Part shown: piece after piece, positions 1-9,540 of the stretch
How positions within the stretch are numbered: the first letter of the stretch is position 1
Layout: every line of letters starts with the position of its first letter
Source: Modicisalibacter sp049808615
Lineage (GTDB): Bacteria; Pseudomonadota; Gammaproteobacteria; Pseudomonadales; Halomonadaceae
Reading direction: 5' to 3'
DNA length: 64,000 bases
Assembly: GCF_049808615.1 (NCBI RefSeq)
Contig: NZ_JBNCAN010000021.1
Coordinates: 25,277-89,276 of the forward strand
Position numbers and translations under genes: made by a program
Notes under the pieces: generated by a model
The model's database searches: none
Told to the model about the DNA's origin: nothing
What the model saw: the letters and a program-made list of their open reading frames with translations, nothing else

Positions 1-40
1 ATGCCCCAGAGAGTAAATAACTCTCTGGGGCATTTTTTTA
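1..40 (+). terminator. Rho-independent terminator of an upstream gene
   Basis: Positions 1-13 and 21-33 form a perfect 13-bp stem around a 7-nt loop, followed by seven T residues. The gene it ends lies outside the window. In Halomonas and Pseudomonas relatives atpC often precedes glmU, so the end of the ATP synthase operon is a reasonable guess only. Confidence 0.93.
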
Positions 41-233
41 TTAAGAACGCTAGTTTAATTGATTGGTCGTGTTCGATTAGTGAGCTCAGTAAGCAGTTTT
101 TCAAACGTTAATGTAATTTAATGTAAATAACTGAGTCGTATAACGCATTGGTCTAGAAACGTCATATACGTTGGTACGTGACTCTAGAGAATTCTAGAAT
201 GGGTTCGATCACAGAAACGGACAAGGGATAGGC
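41..233 (+). promoter_or_regulatory. glmU upstream region
   Basis: AT-rich stretch between the terminator and glmU that must carry the glmUS promoter, although I cannot choose a -35/-10 pair with confidence. It has three TCTAGA hexamers (152, 183 and 193), the last two separated by 4 nt. The ribosome binding site AAGGGA is at 223-228, 5 nt before the glmU ATG. Confidence 0.4.
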
Positions 234-1607
234 ATGGCGCTTGATGTTGTAATTCTGGCAGCGGGTCAAGGTACCCGCATGCGCTCGGAAAAACCCAAGG
301 TGTTGCATAGCCTGGCCGGCAAGCCGATGGTGCGCCACGTGATCGATACTGCGACAGGCCTGGGAGCAGACCGGCTGCATGTGGTGATCGGTCATGGCGG
401 TGATCAAGTACGCGATAGCCTTGCCGATTGTTCGGTGCAATTTGCTCTGCAGGCCGAGCAAAAGGGAACCGGCCATGCGGTGGCCCAAGCGATGGAAGGG
501 CTCGGCGAGGGCAAGGTGCTGGTGTTGTACGGCGATGTGCCGTTGATACGACGTGAAACGTTGGCGGCGCTGCTTGATGAAGTCAACGATCAACGTATGG
601 CCCTCTTGACCGTGACACTGGACGATCCTGCGGGTTACGGCCGTATCAAGCGTGACACCGAGGGACGTGCCGTGGCGATCGTCGAGCACAAGGATGCCTC
701 CGAGGCGGAGCGCGCCATTGCCGAATGCAATACCGGCATCATGGCGATGACCGCAGAGCAGTTACGTCGCTGGCTGCCACAGCTTTCTGCCGACAATGTG
801 CAGGGCGAATACTATCTCACCGATGTGATCGCCATGGCGGCGGGCGAGGGCACTGTCATTGCCACCGCCCAGCCGGCAACGCCGGTGGAGGTGGAAGGTG
901 TCAATAATCGGTTGCAATTGGCTCGCCTCGAACGCGCCTATCAGCTTGCCCAGGCGGAGCGGTTGATGACCGAGGGAGTAGCTCTGGCCGACCCGGCACG
1001 CCTGGATGTGCGCGGACATCTACAGTGTGGACGCGACGTCGAGATCGATGTCGGCTGTGTTTTCGAAGGCGATGTCGAATTGAGCGATGGTGTGCGGGTG
1101 GGCCCCTATTGCGTGATCCGCAACAGCCGGATCGGGGCCGCCAGCGTGATCGAAGCGCACAGCGTGCTCGACGGCGCCGTCCTCGAAGGGAAGAGTCAGA
1201 TCGGCCCCTTTGCACGGTTGCGTCCCGGAACACATCTGGCCCAGGGCGCCAAGATCGGCAATTTCGTCGAGACCAAGAATGCCACGCTGGGCGAAGATGC
1301 CAAGATCAATCATCTCAGTTATGTCGGGGATGCCCGTCTGGGGCGCGAGGTCAATATCGGGGCCGGGACCATTACCTGTAACTACGATGGTGCCAACAAG
1401 CATTTCACCGAAATAGGCAACCGTGCCTTCATCGGATCCAATACGGCCTTGGTGGCGCCGGTCACGATAGGCGAAGGTGCCACCGTGGGTGCTGGCTCCA
1501 CCATCAACAAGAATGTCGATGCCGGTGCTTTGGCAGTCGCGCGTGGGCGCCAGATTGGCAAGTCGGATTGGCCGCGTCCTCAGAAAACCCCAAAGCAGGA
1601 ACACTAA
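234..1607 (+). CDS. glmU: Bifunctional UDP-GlcNAc pyrophosphorylase / GlcN-1-P acetyltransferase GlmU
   Basis: Cytoplasmic enzyme that acetylates glucosamine-1-phosphate and then uridylylates it, giving UDP-GlcNAc for peptidoglycan and LPS. The 457 residues match the usual length of about 456. The N-terminal nucleotidyltransferase signature LAAGQGTRMRSEKPK is at residues 8-22 and the metal-binding YGDVP at about 99-103. The C-terminal half is a left-handed beta-helix of hexapeptide repeats with the catalytic histidine in NHLSYVGDA near residue 359. The start is supported by AAGGGA at 223-228. It is followed after 12 nt by glmS, whose ribosome binding site overlaps the glmU stop, so the two are surely co-transcribed and catalyse consecutive parts of one pathway. 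Confidence 0.98.
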   Translation: MALDVVILAAGQGTRMRSEKPKVLHSLAGKPMVRHVIDTATGLGADRLHVVIGHGGDQVRDSLADCSVQFALQAEQKGTGHAVAQAMEGLGEGKVLVLYGDVPLIRRETLAALLDEVNDQRMALLTVTLDDPAGYGRIKRDTEGRAVAIVEHKDASEAERAIAECNTGIMAMTAEQLRRWLPQLSADNVQGEYYLTDVIAMAAGEGTVIATAQPATPVEVEGVNNRLQLARLERAYQLAQAERLMTEGVALADPARLDVRGHLQCGRDVEIDVGCVFEGDVELSDGVRVGPYCVIRNSRIGAASVIEAHSVLDGAVLEGKSQIGPFARLRPGTHLAQGAKIGNFVETKNATLGEDAKINHLSYVGDARLGREVNIGAGTITCNYDGANKHFTEIGNRAFIGSNTALVAPVTIGEGATVGAGSTINKNVDAGALAVARGRQIGKSDWPRPQKTPKQEH

Positions 1608-1619
1608 GGAGTCAGCACG

Positions 1620-3455
1620 ATGTGTGGAATCGTCGGAGCAGTAGCCGAACGTAACGTTCAGGGGATCCTGCTGGAGGGATTGAAGCGCTTGGAGTATCGC
1701 GGCTACGACTCCGCCGGTATGGCGGTGGTGTCCGAGGACGCAAGGCTTAATCGTCAACGGGCAGCGGGCAAGGTCGCAATGCTCGAGGAGCGGCTTGTCG
1801 AGGCTCCTCTCGCCGGTCACCTGGGTATCGCGCACACCCGTTGGGCCACTCATGGTCGACCCAGTGAACACAATGCCCACCCGCACCAATCCGGTGAAAG
1901 TCTCGCGGTGGTTCACAACGGCATTATCGAGAATTACGAATCGCTGCGCGACGAACTGGAAGGGCAGGGATACGTATTCACTTCGGAGACCGACACCGAA
2001 GTCGTTGCGCACCTGTTATCACGAGAATTCACCCTATCCCAGGATTTGCTGACCGCGGTACGTAGCGCCGTTGCCCTGCTGGAGGGTGCCTACGCGCTGG
2101 CGGTGGTGCACAAGGCCGAACCTCATACCATTATCGGCGCCCGCAAGGGCAGTCCGCTGGTGGTGGGCGTCGGGGTCGAGGAGGCGTTTCTTGCGTCGGA
2201 TCCCCTGGCGCTGTTGCAGGTCACCGACCGCTTCATCTACCTCCAGGAAGGCGACGTGGTGCGTCTATCCAAGGGTGGCGATATCAGCGTTTTCGATACC
2301 ACCGGTGAGCCGCAGACACGTCCGACACAGATCTTCGAGCACGGCGACGGTGCCGCTTCCAAGGGGGATTATCGCCACTTCATGCTCAAGGAGATTCACG
2401 AGCAACCGCAAATGATTGCCGCGACCCTGGAGGGTCGTCTTTCCGAGCGTCATGCACTGGTCAACAGCTTCGGTACCGAGGCCGAAGCCTTGTTCGAAAA
2501 AGTCAAACAGATTCATATCATCGCCTGTGGCACCAGCTACCATGCCGGCATGGTGGCGCGCTACTGGCTGGAGAAGTACGCTGGCGTGCCGACCCAGGTC
2601 GAGGTCGCCTCGGAGTATCGCTACCGCAAGGTGGTGGTTCCCGCGGGGACCTTATTCGTCACCCTGTCTCAGTCCGGCGAGACCGCCGACACCCTGGCCG
2701 CGCTGCGCTTCGCCAAGGATGGCGGCTACATCGGCAGCCTGGCGATCTGTAACGTGCCGGGTAGTTCGCTGGTGCGTGAATCCGACCTGGCGCTGATGAC
2801 CCATGCGGGACCCGAGATCGGTGTGGCCTCGACCAAGGCCTTCACCACTCAATTGACCGCATTGATGTTGATGACGCTGAGTCTGGGACGCGTGCGCGGC
2901 ATGAACGAGGAGGATGAATCGCGGATCGTCCAGGCGTTGCGTTCGCTGCCACGTCTCATCACACAGGTACTGGCGCTGGATAGCGATATCGAGAAGCTGT
3001 CCATGGAGTTCGCCGAGAAGCATCATGCGTTGTTCCTGGGCCGTGGCGCACACTTCCCCATCGCCCTCGAGGGCGCGTTGAAGCTCAAGGAAATTTCCTA
3101 CATCCACGCCGAGGCCTATCCCGCCGGCGAACTCAAGCATGGCCCCCTGGCCCTGGTCGACAGCGAAATGCCGGTCATCTCCGTTGCGCCGAACGATGAA
3201 TTGCTCGACAAGCTCAAATCCAACCTTCAGGAAGTGCGCGCGCGCGGCGGCGAACTGTTCGTTTTCGCCGATGAGCAGGTCAATATCAAGGAGAGTGAAG
3301 GCGTTCGGGTCTTGCGTCTGCCCCACGTCGACGACGCCTTGGCCCCAATCCTGTATACCCTGCCGCTGCAGCTGCTCTCCTATCATGTGGCGGTACTCAA
3401 GGGAACCGATGTCGATCAGCCGCGCAACCTGGCCAAGTCGGTGACCGTCGAATAG
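1620..3455 (+). CDS. glmS: Glutamine--fructose-6-phosphate aminotransferase GlmS
   Basis: Converts fructose-6-phosphate and glutamine to glucosamine-6-phosphate, the first committed step of hexosamine synthesis. It begins MCGIVGAV, so the catalytic cysteine becomes residue 1 after methionine removal. The N-terminal glutaminase domain (about 1-240) is followed by two SIS sugar-isomerase domains carrying SQSGETADT, STKAFTTQ and the C-terminal AKSVTVE typical of the family. The length, 611 residues, is standard. The Shine-Dalgarno AAGGAG at 1606-1611 overlaps the glmU stop codon. No glmS ribozyme is expected in a proteobacterium and none is seen; control by small RNAs, as in enterobacteria, cannot be judged here. 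Confidence 0.98.
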   Translation: MCGIVGAVAERNVQGILLEGLKRLEYRGYDSAGMAVVSEDARLNRQRAAGKVAMLEERLVEAPLAGHLGIAHTRWATHGRPSEHNAHPHQSGESLAVVHNGIIENYESLRDELEGQGYVFTSETDTEVVAHLLSREFTLSQDLLTAVRSAVALLEGAYALAVVHKAEPHTIIGARKGSPLVVGVGVEEAFLASDPLALLQVTDRFIYLQEGDVVRLSKGGDISVFDTTGEPQTRPTQIFEHGDGAASKGDYRHFMLKEIHEQPQMIAATLEGRLSERHALVNSFGTEAEALFEKVKQIHIIACGTSYHAGMVARYWLEKYAGVPTQVEVASEYRYRKVVVPAGTLFVTLSQSGETADTLAALRFAKDGGYIGSLAICNVPGSSLVRESDLALMTHAGPEIGVASTKAFTTQLTALMLMTLSLGRVRGMNEEDESRIVQALRSLPRLITQVLALDSDIEKLSMEFAEKHHALFLGRGAHFPIALEGALKLKEISYIHAEAYPAGELKHGPLALVDSEMPVISVAPNDELLDKLKSNLQEVRARGGELFVFADEQVNIKESEGVRVLRLPHVDDALAPILYTLPLQLLSYHVAVLKGTDVDQPRNLAKSVTVE

Positions 3456-3483
3456 TTGTCGTGCAAGCGTTGAGTAAGCCCCA

Positions 3484-4341
3484 ATGGGGGAATTTCATCT
3501 CGGCCTGCCCATGTGGGCCAATAGCGACTGGCGTGGCGGGCTTTATGCCCCCCACACCCCGTCCGAGACGTTTCTCGAGGAGTATGCCCGGGTCTTCTCC
3601 TGCGTCGAGGGCAACACCACCTTCTATAGCGGTGCGCCGCGAGAAGAGGTGGTGCTGGCCTGGGCCCGCCAGGCGCCCACGGATTTTCGCTTCTGCTTCA
3701 AGCTGCCCGCCCGTTTGACCCATGACAAACGCTTGGTTGGCATCACCGATGAACTCGATGATTTCATTGCGCGCCTGGCTCCGCTTCACGATCGGCTGGG
3801 TCCGTTGATGATTCAACTGCCCAGGGATTTCGGCGCCGATGAGTTACCCAGTTTGATCGGACTACTCGAACGCTGGCCCAGTAAGATCCCCTGCGCAGTC
3901 GAGGTACGTGCCAGTGAATTTTTCCACAAGGGGGACGCCGAGCGACAACTTAATCGCTTGTTGATAACTCATCATGTCGATCGTGTCATGCTCGATATCA
4001 GAGCACTTTTTTCAACACCGCCCGGGAACGACCCGAGGCTACTCAAGGCCCAGGGTGAAAAGCCCAAACGCCCGTTACACGTGCTTTCCACGGCAGAGAC
4101 ACCGATCGTTCGGTTTATCGGACATCTTGACAAAACGATAAATGAACGATACTTCCGTGCCTGGAGCGAACGGCTTTCCCTGTGGATAAAACAGGGGAAA
4201 ACCCCTTTCTTATTTGTGCATACCCCCGACAATCGCCAGGCGCCTCAACTGGCAAGACACTTCCACTCGATGCTTTCGAGCCTCCAGTCACTTCCAACGC
4301 TTCCGAGGTTCCCCGGCGAGCGACAAACATCGCTTTTTTAA
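3484..4341 (+). CDS. DUF72 family protein
   Basis: A 285-residue protein of the DUF72 (YecE-like) family, predicted to adopt a TIM barrel. Family landmarks are the N-terminal GLPMWANSDWRGGLYAP, the EGNTTFY motif and the hydrophobic RFCFKLPARLTHD strand. The biochemical role of the family is unsettled. An in-frame stop at 3475 forces a start at or after it, so the ATG at 3484 is used although no good ribosome binding site precedes it. It lies 28 nt after glmS and may be read through from glmUS. Codon use resembles its neighbours. Confidence 0.88.
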   Translation: MGEFHLGLPMWANSDWRGGLYAPHTPSETFLEEYARVFSCVEGNTTFYSGAPREEVVLAWARQAPTDFRFCFKLPARLTHDKRLVGITDELDDFIARLAPLHDRLGPLMIQLPRDFGADELPSLIGLLERWPSKIPCAVEVRASEFFHKGDAERQLNRLLITHHVDRVMLDIRALFSTPPGNDPRLLKAQGEKPKRPLHVLSTAETPIVRFIGHLDKTINERYFRAWSERLSLWIKQGKTPFLFVHTPDNRQAPQLARHFHSMLSSLQSLPTLPRFPGERQTSLF

Positions 4342-4505
4342 TGCTTCGTAGAACCGATACGACGTTCCAGACTGGCCATTGGGCTCATCATCGGATAGTT
4401 TTGTCGTGAACTTATGCCTGTGCGCTTCATCGCACTCGGCGACAACAAAACAAGACGTCGCTTTCTCCAGGCGAGAAGTGACGACATGCGACATTAGGGT
4501 ACAAC

Positions 4506-5846
4506 ATGGCAAAAATATCCCACGCACAGTGGTCTTCGAAGCTGACCTTCATCCTGGCGGCTACCGGTTCTGCAGTCGGCCTGGGCAATATCTGGAAATT
4601 CCCCTATATGGTGGGCGAAAGCGGTGGTGCCGCCTTCGTCCTCGTCTATCTCATCTGTATCGCTCTGGTGGGCTTGCCCATTCTGGTCGCCGAATGGCTG
4701 TTGGGTCGGCGCGGTCAGAAGAATCCCATCAATACCATGTCGGATCTGGCCAGACAGGAGGGGCGTAGTAAGGCCTGGGCCGTGCTGGGTATCAGCGGGG
4801 TATTGGGTGCCTTTATTATCCTGTCGTTCTACAGCGTGATCGGCGGCTGGTCGCTCTCCTACACATTGGGCTCCGTTACCGGGGATTTCAGCGGGCAGGA
4901 CGCGGATGCCATCGGTGAATTGTTCAACGGCCTGCTGGCCGATTCGAGTACGTTGCTGCTGTGGCACTCGGTATTCATGGTACTGGTCATCGGTATCGTG
5001 GCGCGAGGAGTGACTGCGGGGCTTGAAGGAGCCGTGCGTACCTTGATGCCGGCCTTGGGTATTCTGTTGGTAGTATTGGTGGGCTATGGCCTTTTCTCGG
5101 GCTATTTCGTCGAGGCGATAAGCTTCATGTTCAATCCCGATTGGAGCAAGCTGGGAGGCGGTGTGGTATTGGCCGCCATGGGGCAGGCATTCTTCACCCT
5201 GTCCTTGGGCATGGGCATCATGATGGCCTACGGCTCTTATCTTGGTGAAGAGGTCAATTTGCTGAGCACCGCGCGCACCGTCATCATTCTGGATACGCTG
5301 TTTGCGCTGGTCGCGGGTCTGGCGATCTTTCCCATCGTGTTCGCCAACGGGCTCGATCCGAGTTCTGGCCCGGGCTTGATCTTCGTTACCTTGCCGCTGG
5401 CCTTCGGTAACATGACCGGCGGCGTGATCATCGGGCTTTTGTTCTTCCTGCTGCTGACCTTCGCCGCTCTGACCTCGGCGATTTCCCTACTCGAGCCGGT
5501 GGTGGAGACCGTCGAAGAGCGTACCCCGCTGTCCCGCGTTGGCGCCACACTGGTAGCGGGGGCAGCAACCTGGGCACTGGGCATCGCCGCGCTACTGTCG
5601 TTCAATGCCTGGTCCGAGATCAGTATTCTGGGGCTGAGCATCTTCGACTTCCTGGATACGCTGACCAGCAAGTATTTGTTGCCATTGACTGGGCTCATGG
5701 CAGTGGTATTCGTCGGCTGGTTCATGGATGGTGAGAAGGTGCGTCAAGAATTGGGGCTAGGAAGCACGGGAAGCGCGCTGTGGAAACTGACCACACGCTT
5801 TGTGGCCCCGATCGGCGTTATCGTGGTATTTATCAGCAGTCTTTGA
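4506..5846 (+). CDS. Sodium-dependent transporter, NSS (neurotransmitter:sodium symporter) family
   Basis: Inner-membrane sodium-coupled symporter of the NSS/SNF family, whose bacterial members mostly carry amino acids. The family signature is visible in TM1 (ATGSAVGLGNIWKFPYMV, unwound sodium and substrate site), with GGAAFVLVYL opening TM2. At 446 residues and about 11 hydrophobic segments it matches the short bacterial 11-TM subgroup (MhsT/TnaT-like). The substrate cannot be read from sequence. AGGG shortly before the ATG is a modest ribosome binding site, and a GC-rich hairpin at 5866-5891 follows the stop. In a probable halophile, sodium coupling fits the lifestyle, which is inference. 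Confidence 0.93.
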   Translation: MAKISHAQWSSKLTFILAATGSAVGLGNIWKFPYMVGESGGAAFVLVYLICIALVGLPILVAEWLLGRRGQKNPINTMSDLARQEGRSKAWAVLGISGVLGAFIILSFYSVIGGWSLSYTLGSVTGDFSGQDADAIGELFNGLLADSSTLLLWHSVFMVLVIGIVARGVTAGLEGAVRTLMPALGILLVVLVGYGLFSGYFVEAISFMFNPDWSKLGGGVVLAAMGQAFFTLSLGMGIMMAYGSYLGEEVNLLSTARTVIILDTLFALVAGLAIFPIVFANGLDPSSGPGLIFVTLPLAFGNMTGGVIIGLLFFLLLTFAALTSAISLLEPVVETVEERTPLSRVGATLVAGAATWALGIAALLSFNAWSEISILGLSIFDFLDTLTSKYLLPLTGLMAVVFVGWFMDGEKVRQELGLGSTGSALWKLTTRFVAPIGVIVVFISSL

Positions 5847-5865
5847 ATTGCTTATAGCGAAGCAT

Positions 5866-5891
5866 CGCGGGCCCCAGAAGCGGGGCTCGCG
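5866..5891 (+). terminator. GC-rich hairpin after the NSS transporter
   Basis: A 10-bp stem with one G-U pair (5866-5875 with 5882-5891) and a 6-nt loop lies between the convergent transporter and PA3496-like genes. No T-tract follows on either strand, so it may be a weak or Rho-assisted terminator, or an RNA 3-prime end stabiliser. Confidence 0.5.
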
Positions 5892-5936
5892 AATGTAGTT
5901 AGAACGATGAAAACGATGAAGCAGGATAGCAACGAC

Positions 5937-6134
5937 TTACTGCTTTATATCGTCGTAATCGGCAAGATCCTGTTCCAGACGTTTTGCCTCGTTGCGGATC
6001 TCGATACCGCGACGAGCGCGCAAGTAGCGCAGCGCGGCATTCCTTTTGCGGGCTTCGTGCTCGGCGACCTCCATGGACAAGAAAATATCGAGAAGTTCGC
6101 TTTTTAATGGTGTCAATTGTTCGGCATTACGCAT
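5937..6134 (-). CDS. Small PA3496-family-like protein
   Basis: A 65-residue, highly charged and probably helical protein. The C-terminal RRGIEIRNEAKRLEQDLADY with trailing acidic residues resembles the small proteins named PA3496 family putative envelope integrity protein in pseudomonads; this match is from memory. A strong Shine-Dalgarno AAGGAG (plus-strand CTCCTT at 6143-6148) sits 8 nt before its ATG, which separates it from a chance frame. It is convergent with the NSS transporter and divergent from the RpiR-type regulator. No signal peptide or membrane segment is visible. Confidence 0.7.
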   Translation of the reverse strand: MRNAEQLTPLKSELLDIFLSMEVAEHEARKRNAALRYLRARRGIEIRNEAKRLEQDLADYDDIKQ

Positions 6135-6314
6135 ACGCGACGCTCCTTGCCATCAAGAACCAATGTTATCGATGCGTCGATTCTGAATATAACGCAGCCA
6201 TTATAGCGATGGCGTTGAATACGAATTCTCAAGTAACTCTCATTAAAGACGAGTATTCTTCATATCAAACGCGCTTAAACGGTGTAGTGCTATGGAGAAC
6301 CCAGGAGTGAATAC

Positions 6315-7169
6315 GTGAGCCGTGCCCTATTCGATGAAATGAGGCGTCGCATGGAGCACTTTCGTCGCTCCGAGCAAAAAGTGGCGCGCTTCGTGTTGCG
6401 CAACCCTGAGGAAGTCATCCACATGCGTATCGTCGATCTGGCCACCGAGGCCAAGGTCAGCGAACCGACGGTAGTACGCTTCTGCCGTGCGTTGGGCTGC
6501 AATGGCTTTCAGGATTTCAAGCTCAAGCTTGCTCAAATGCTGGCCTCCGGCAGTCAGTTCGCTCAGTTCTCGATGAACGACAGCGACAGCGTGGCGGAGT
6601 TCTCCCACAGCATCTTCGACTCCACCGTGGGCACGCTGTTATCGGTGCGGGATCGGCTCGACAATGACGCACTGAACAAGGCGATCAATGCGCTGGCCAT
6701 GGCCAATCGGGTCGAATTCTATGGTTTTGGCGCCTCCGGTGCGGTGGCCTTCGATGCCCAGCACAAGTTCTTTCGCCTGCAGATATCGACCTCTGCTTAT
6801 TCGGATCCGCATATGCAGAACATGTCGGCGGCAACCCTCAAGGAGGGAGATGCGGTGGTGGCCATTTCCCAGACCGGACGCACCCGGGCGCTGGTCGCCA
6901 GCGTGCGTATGGCCCGTGAGGCTGGCGCCACGGTGATCGGTCTGTGCCCGAGCGGTTCACCGCTAGCCGACGAGGTGACACTACCCTTGCCTATCGATGT
7001 ACATGAAGACACCGAGATCTACACGCCGATGAGCTCCCGCATCGCACACTTGGTATTGATCGATGTGCTGGCGGTAGGGGTCGCCAAGACCCGTGGACCG
7101 CGCCTGGCCGAGCAATTGAAAGCGGTGAAGAGGAGCCTGAATCCGCTGCGCTTTCCCGAGGTAGAATAG
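6315..7169 (+). CDS. RpiR/HexR-family transcriptional regulator
   Basis: A 284-residue regulator with an N-terminal RpiR-type helix-turn-helix (about 1-80, containing AKVSEPTVVRFCRALGC) and a C-terminal SIS sugar-phosphate-binding domain (about 110-260, with FGASGAVAFDAQHKFFR and ISQTGRTRALV). HexR-type members sense KDPG or another phosphosugar and control central carbon genes. It could be HexR itself or the related regulator that lies near uvrD in pseudomonads, and I cannot separate these. The start is GTG at 6315, chosen because AGGAG at 6303-6307 lies 7 nt upstream. The uvrD gene follows in the same direction. Confidence 0.88.
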   Translation: MSRALFDEMRRRMEHFRRSEQKVARFVLRNPEEVIHMRIVDLATEAKVSEPTVVRFCRALGCNGFQDFKLKLAQMLASGSQFAQFSMNDSDSVAEFSHSIFDSTVGTLLSVRDRLDNDALNKAINALAMANRVEFYGFGASGAVAFDAQHKFFRLQISTSAYSDPHMQNMSAATLKEGDAVVAISQTGRTRALVASVRMAREAGATVIGLCPSGSPLADEVTLPLPIDVHEDTEIYTPMSSRIAHLVLIDVLAVGVAKTRGPRLAEQLKAVKRSLNPLRFPEVE

Positions 7170-7239
7170 GACTGGCTGCACCGGACGGGACACGGCTCTG
7201 TCGCTGTGGCGAATATGCTAAGCTGGACGTTCATTTTCG

Positions 7240-9474
7240 ATGCCGATAGCCGCTTCCATGGATGATGTTTCACCGGGCGACGTTTCGCCACTTCTCGACG
7301 ATCTCAATCCGGCTCAGCGCGAGGCCGTCAGCGCTCCTCAGGGCAATATGCTGGTGCTGGCGGGGGCCGGCTCCGGCAAGACAAGAGTGTTGGTGCATCG
7401 CATCGCCTGGTTGATGCAGGTCGAGCGTCTTTCGCCCTACGCCATTCTTGCCGTGACCTTCACCAACAAGGCGGCTCGGGAAATGCGCACCCGTCTCGAG
7501 GCGCTCTTGGGCCTGTCGCTGCGCAACATCTGGGTCGGCACCTTTCACTCCATCGCCCATCGCCTGCTGCGCACCCACTGGCAGGATGCGCGGCTGCCGC
7601 AGCATTTTCAGATCATCGATTCCGACGATCAGCTGCGCCTGGTCAAGCGTCTGTTGAAAGACCACAACATCGATGACGAACGCTACCCGCCGCGTCAGGT
7701 GCAGTACTTCATCTCTGGCTGCAAGGAGGAAGGGTTGCGCCCGCAACAGGTGCAGACCCACGGTGACGTCTACATGGGGCAGATGGTCGAACTCTATGAG
7801 CGTTATCAATTGACCTGTGAGCGCGGCGGACTGGTGGATTTCGGTGAGCTATTGCTGCGCAGCCTGGAGCTCTTGCGTGACAACCCGCGCCTGCTTGCCC
7901 ATTACCGTGAGCGTTTCGCCCATCTGCTGGTCGATGAGTTCCAGGACACCAATACCCTGCAATACGCCTGGCTCAAGCTGCTTGCCGGCGAGCAGGCCGG
8001 GGTGACCGTGGTCGGCGACGACGATCAGTCTATCTACGGCTGGCGTGGCGCCCGGGTCGAGAACATCCGCCGCTTCGAGCAGGAATTCAAGAACACCCAC
8101 ACCGTACGGCTGGAACAGAACTATCGCTCCACCAGCGCCATTCTCGACGCGGCCAACACCTTGATCAGCCAAAACGCCGGGCGCATGGGCAAGGAATTGT
8201 GGACTGCCGGCGCCAAGGGCGAGCCGATCTCCGTCTATGCGGGCTTCAACGATCTGGATGAGGCCCGGTTCATCGTCGATACCATCAAGGAGAAGGTCGA
8301 CGAAGGCTTCCATCGCCGTGAGATCGCCATTCTCTATCGTTCCAATGCACAGTCCCGAGTGCTCGAAGAGACCCTGATCCGCCAGGGGATGCCCTATCGC
8401 ATCTATGGCGGGCAGCGCTTCTACGAGCGCCTGGAGATCAAGAATGCCCTGGCCTATCTGCGTTTGCTGCTCAATCGGGACGACGATGCCTCCCTGGAAC
8501 GCGTCATCAACGTACCTGCCCGAGGTATCGGTACCCGTACCGTGGAGGTCCTGCGCGAACGTGCCCGAGATCAGAATATTTCGCTGTGGCAGGCGCTGCA
8601 CGACAGCCTGAGCGACGCCACCCTCAAGGGACGCGCCGCCAACGCCGTGCAAGGCTTCGCCAATCTGATCGAGCGGCTCGATAACGACACCGCAGGCCTG
8701 ACGCTGCATGAGATCATCGCCCACGTGAACGAGATCTCCGGTCTCATCGAGCATCATCGCAATGAGAAAGGCGAGAAGGGACAGGCTCGTGTCGAGAACC
8801 TGGAGGAACTGGTCAATGCCGCTCGGGCCTTCACCCAGGGCGAAACTCCCATGATGCAGGAGGCCGGCGAGGGTGCCGCCGCCCTGGAGCCGTTCCTGGC
8901 CGAGGCGGCGCTCAATGCCGGCGATCACGAGGCGGATGAGTTCGAGGATGGCGTGCAACTGATGACGCTGCACTCTGCCAAGGGCCTAGAGTTTCCTGTC
9001 GTGTTCATTGCCGGGGTCGAGGAGGGGCTCTTTCCCCACAAGATGTCCCTGGAGGAGCCGGGGCGCCTCGAGGAGGAGCGCCGGCTGTGCTATGTCGGCG
9101 TGACCCGGGCAATGCACAAGCTTTATCTGACCTATGCTGAACTGCGCCGGCTGCATGGCAAGGAGACCTTCCAGCGGGCCTCGCGTTTTCTGCGCGAGCT
9201 GCCGGAAGAACTGCTGGAAGAGGTGCGTCTGCGCGGCCAGATATCGCGGCCGCTCGCCTCGCGCCCAAGCCACGGGCTGCGCCAGGAGTCGGTTTCCGGA
9301 GGAGACGAGTTGCCCTCGCTTTCCCTGGGTCAGCGGGTGAGTCATCCGCTGTTCGGTGAAGGAATAATTCTCAACGCCGAGGGCCAGGGCGAGCGCGCCC
9401 GGGTGCAGGTCAGCTTCGAGGGCGAAGGCGACAAATGGCTGGTACTGGGGTTCGCCAAGCTCACTCCCCTTTGA
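7240..9474 (+). CDS. uvrD: DNA helicase II UvrD
   Basis: Superfamily 1A 3-prime to 5-prime helicase of nucleotide excision and mismatch repair. Visible motifs in order are Walker A AGAGSGKT, the FTNKAA segment, DEFQDTN (motif II), GDDDQSIYGWRGA (III), QNYRSTSAIL (IV), TLHSAKGLEFPVVF (V) and YVGVTRAM (VI). The C-terminal 55 residues (GQRVSHPLFGEGIILN onward) form the Tudor-like tail found in UvrD/PcrA but not Rep. The length is 744 residues with this start; the ATG at 7258 fits the E. coli N-terminus (MD...LLD.LN) slightly better. A second SF1A helicase, rep, lies at 50392. Confidence 0.95.
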   Translation: MPIAASMDDVSPGDVSPLLDDLNPAQREAVSAPQGNMLVLAGAGSGKTRVLVHRIAWLMQVERLSPYAILAVTFTNKAAREMRTRLEALLGLSLRNIWVGTFHSIAHRLLRTHWQDARLPQHFQIIDSDDQLRLVKRLLKDHNIDDERYPPRQVQYFISGCKEEGLRPQQVQTHGDVYMGQMVELYERYQLTCERGGLVDFGELLLRSLELLRDNPRLLAHYRERFAHLLVDEFQDTNTLQYAWLKLLAGEQAGVTVVGDDDQSIYGWRGARVENIRRFEQEFKNTHTVRLEQNYRSTSAILDAANTLISQNAGRMGKELWTAGAKGEPISVYAGFNDLDEARFIVDTIKEKVDEGFHRREIAILYRSNAQSRVLEETLIRQGMPYRIYGGQRFYERLEIKNALAYLRLLLNRDDDASLERVINVPARGIGTRTVEVLRERARDQNISLWQALHDSLSDATLKGRAANAVQGFANLIERLDNDTAGLTLHEIIAHVNEISGLIEHHRNEKGEKGQARVENLEELVNAARAFTQGETPMMQEAGEGAAALEPFLAEAALNAGDHEADEFEDGVQLMTLHSAKGLEFPVVFIAGVEEGLFPHKMSLEEPGRLEEERRLCYVGVTRAMHKLYLTYAELRRLHGKETFQRASRFLRELPEELLEEVRLRGQISRPLASRPSHGLRQESVSGGDELPSLSLGQRVSHPLFGEGIILNAEGQGERARVQVSFEGEGDKWLVLGFAKLTPL

Positions 9475-9508
9475 ATACCCGATTTCGCCCTACCTTTTCC
9501 ATCATATC

Positions 9509-9540
9509 GCCTCGCTAATGTGCTTTTAGCGAGGCTTCTT
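9509..9540 (+). terminator. Rho-independent terminator after uvrD
   Basis: Perfect 10-bp inverted repeat GCCTCGCTAA / TTAGCGAGGC (9509-9518 and 9526-9535) with a 7-nt loop, then TTCTT. It separates uvrD from the cytochrome-torD-torA operon. Confidence 0.85.

Noticed and set aside
183..198. TCTAGA-GAAT-TCTAGA upstream of glmU as an operator
   Set aside because: The hexamer is itself palindromic and could recur by chance in AT-rich DNA; no regulator is linked to it.
1020..2012. 330-codon minus-strand frame across glmU and glmS
   Set aside because: It lies antisense to two certain genes and its sequence looks like a shadow of their codons.
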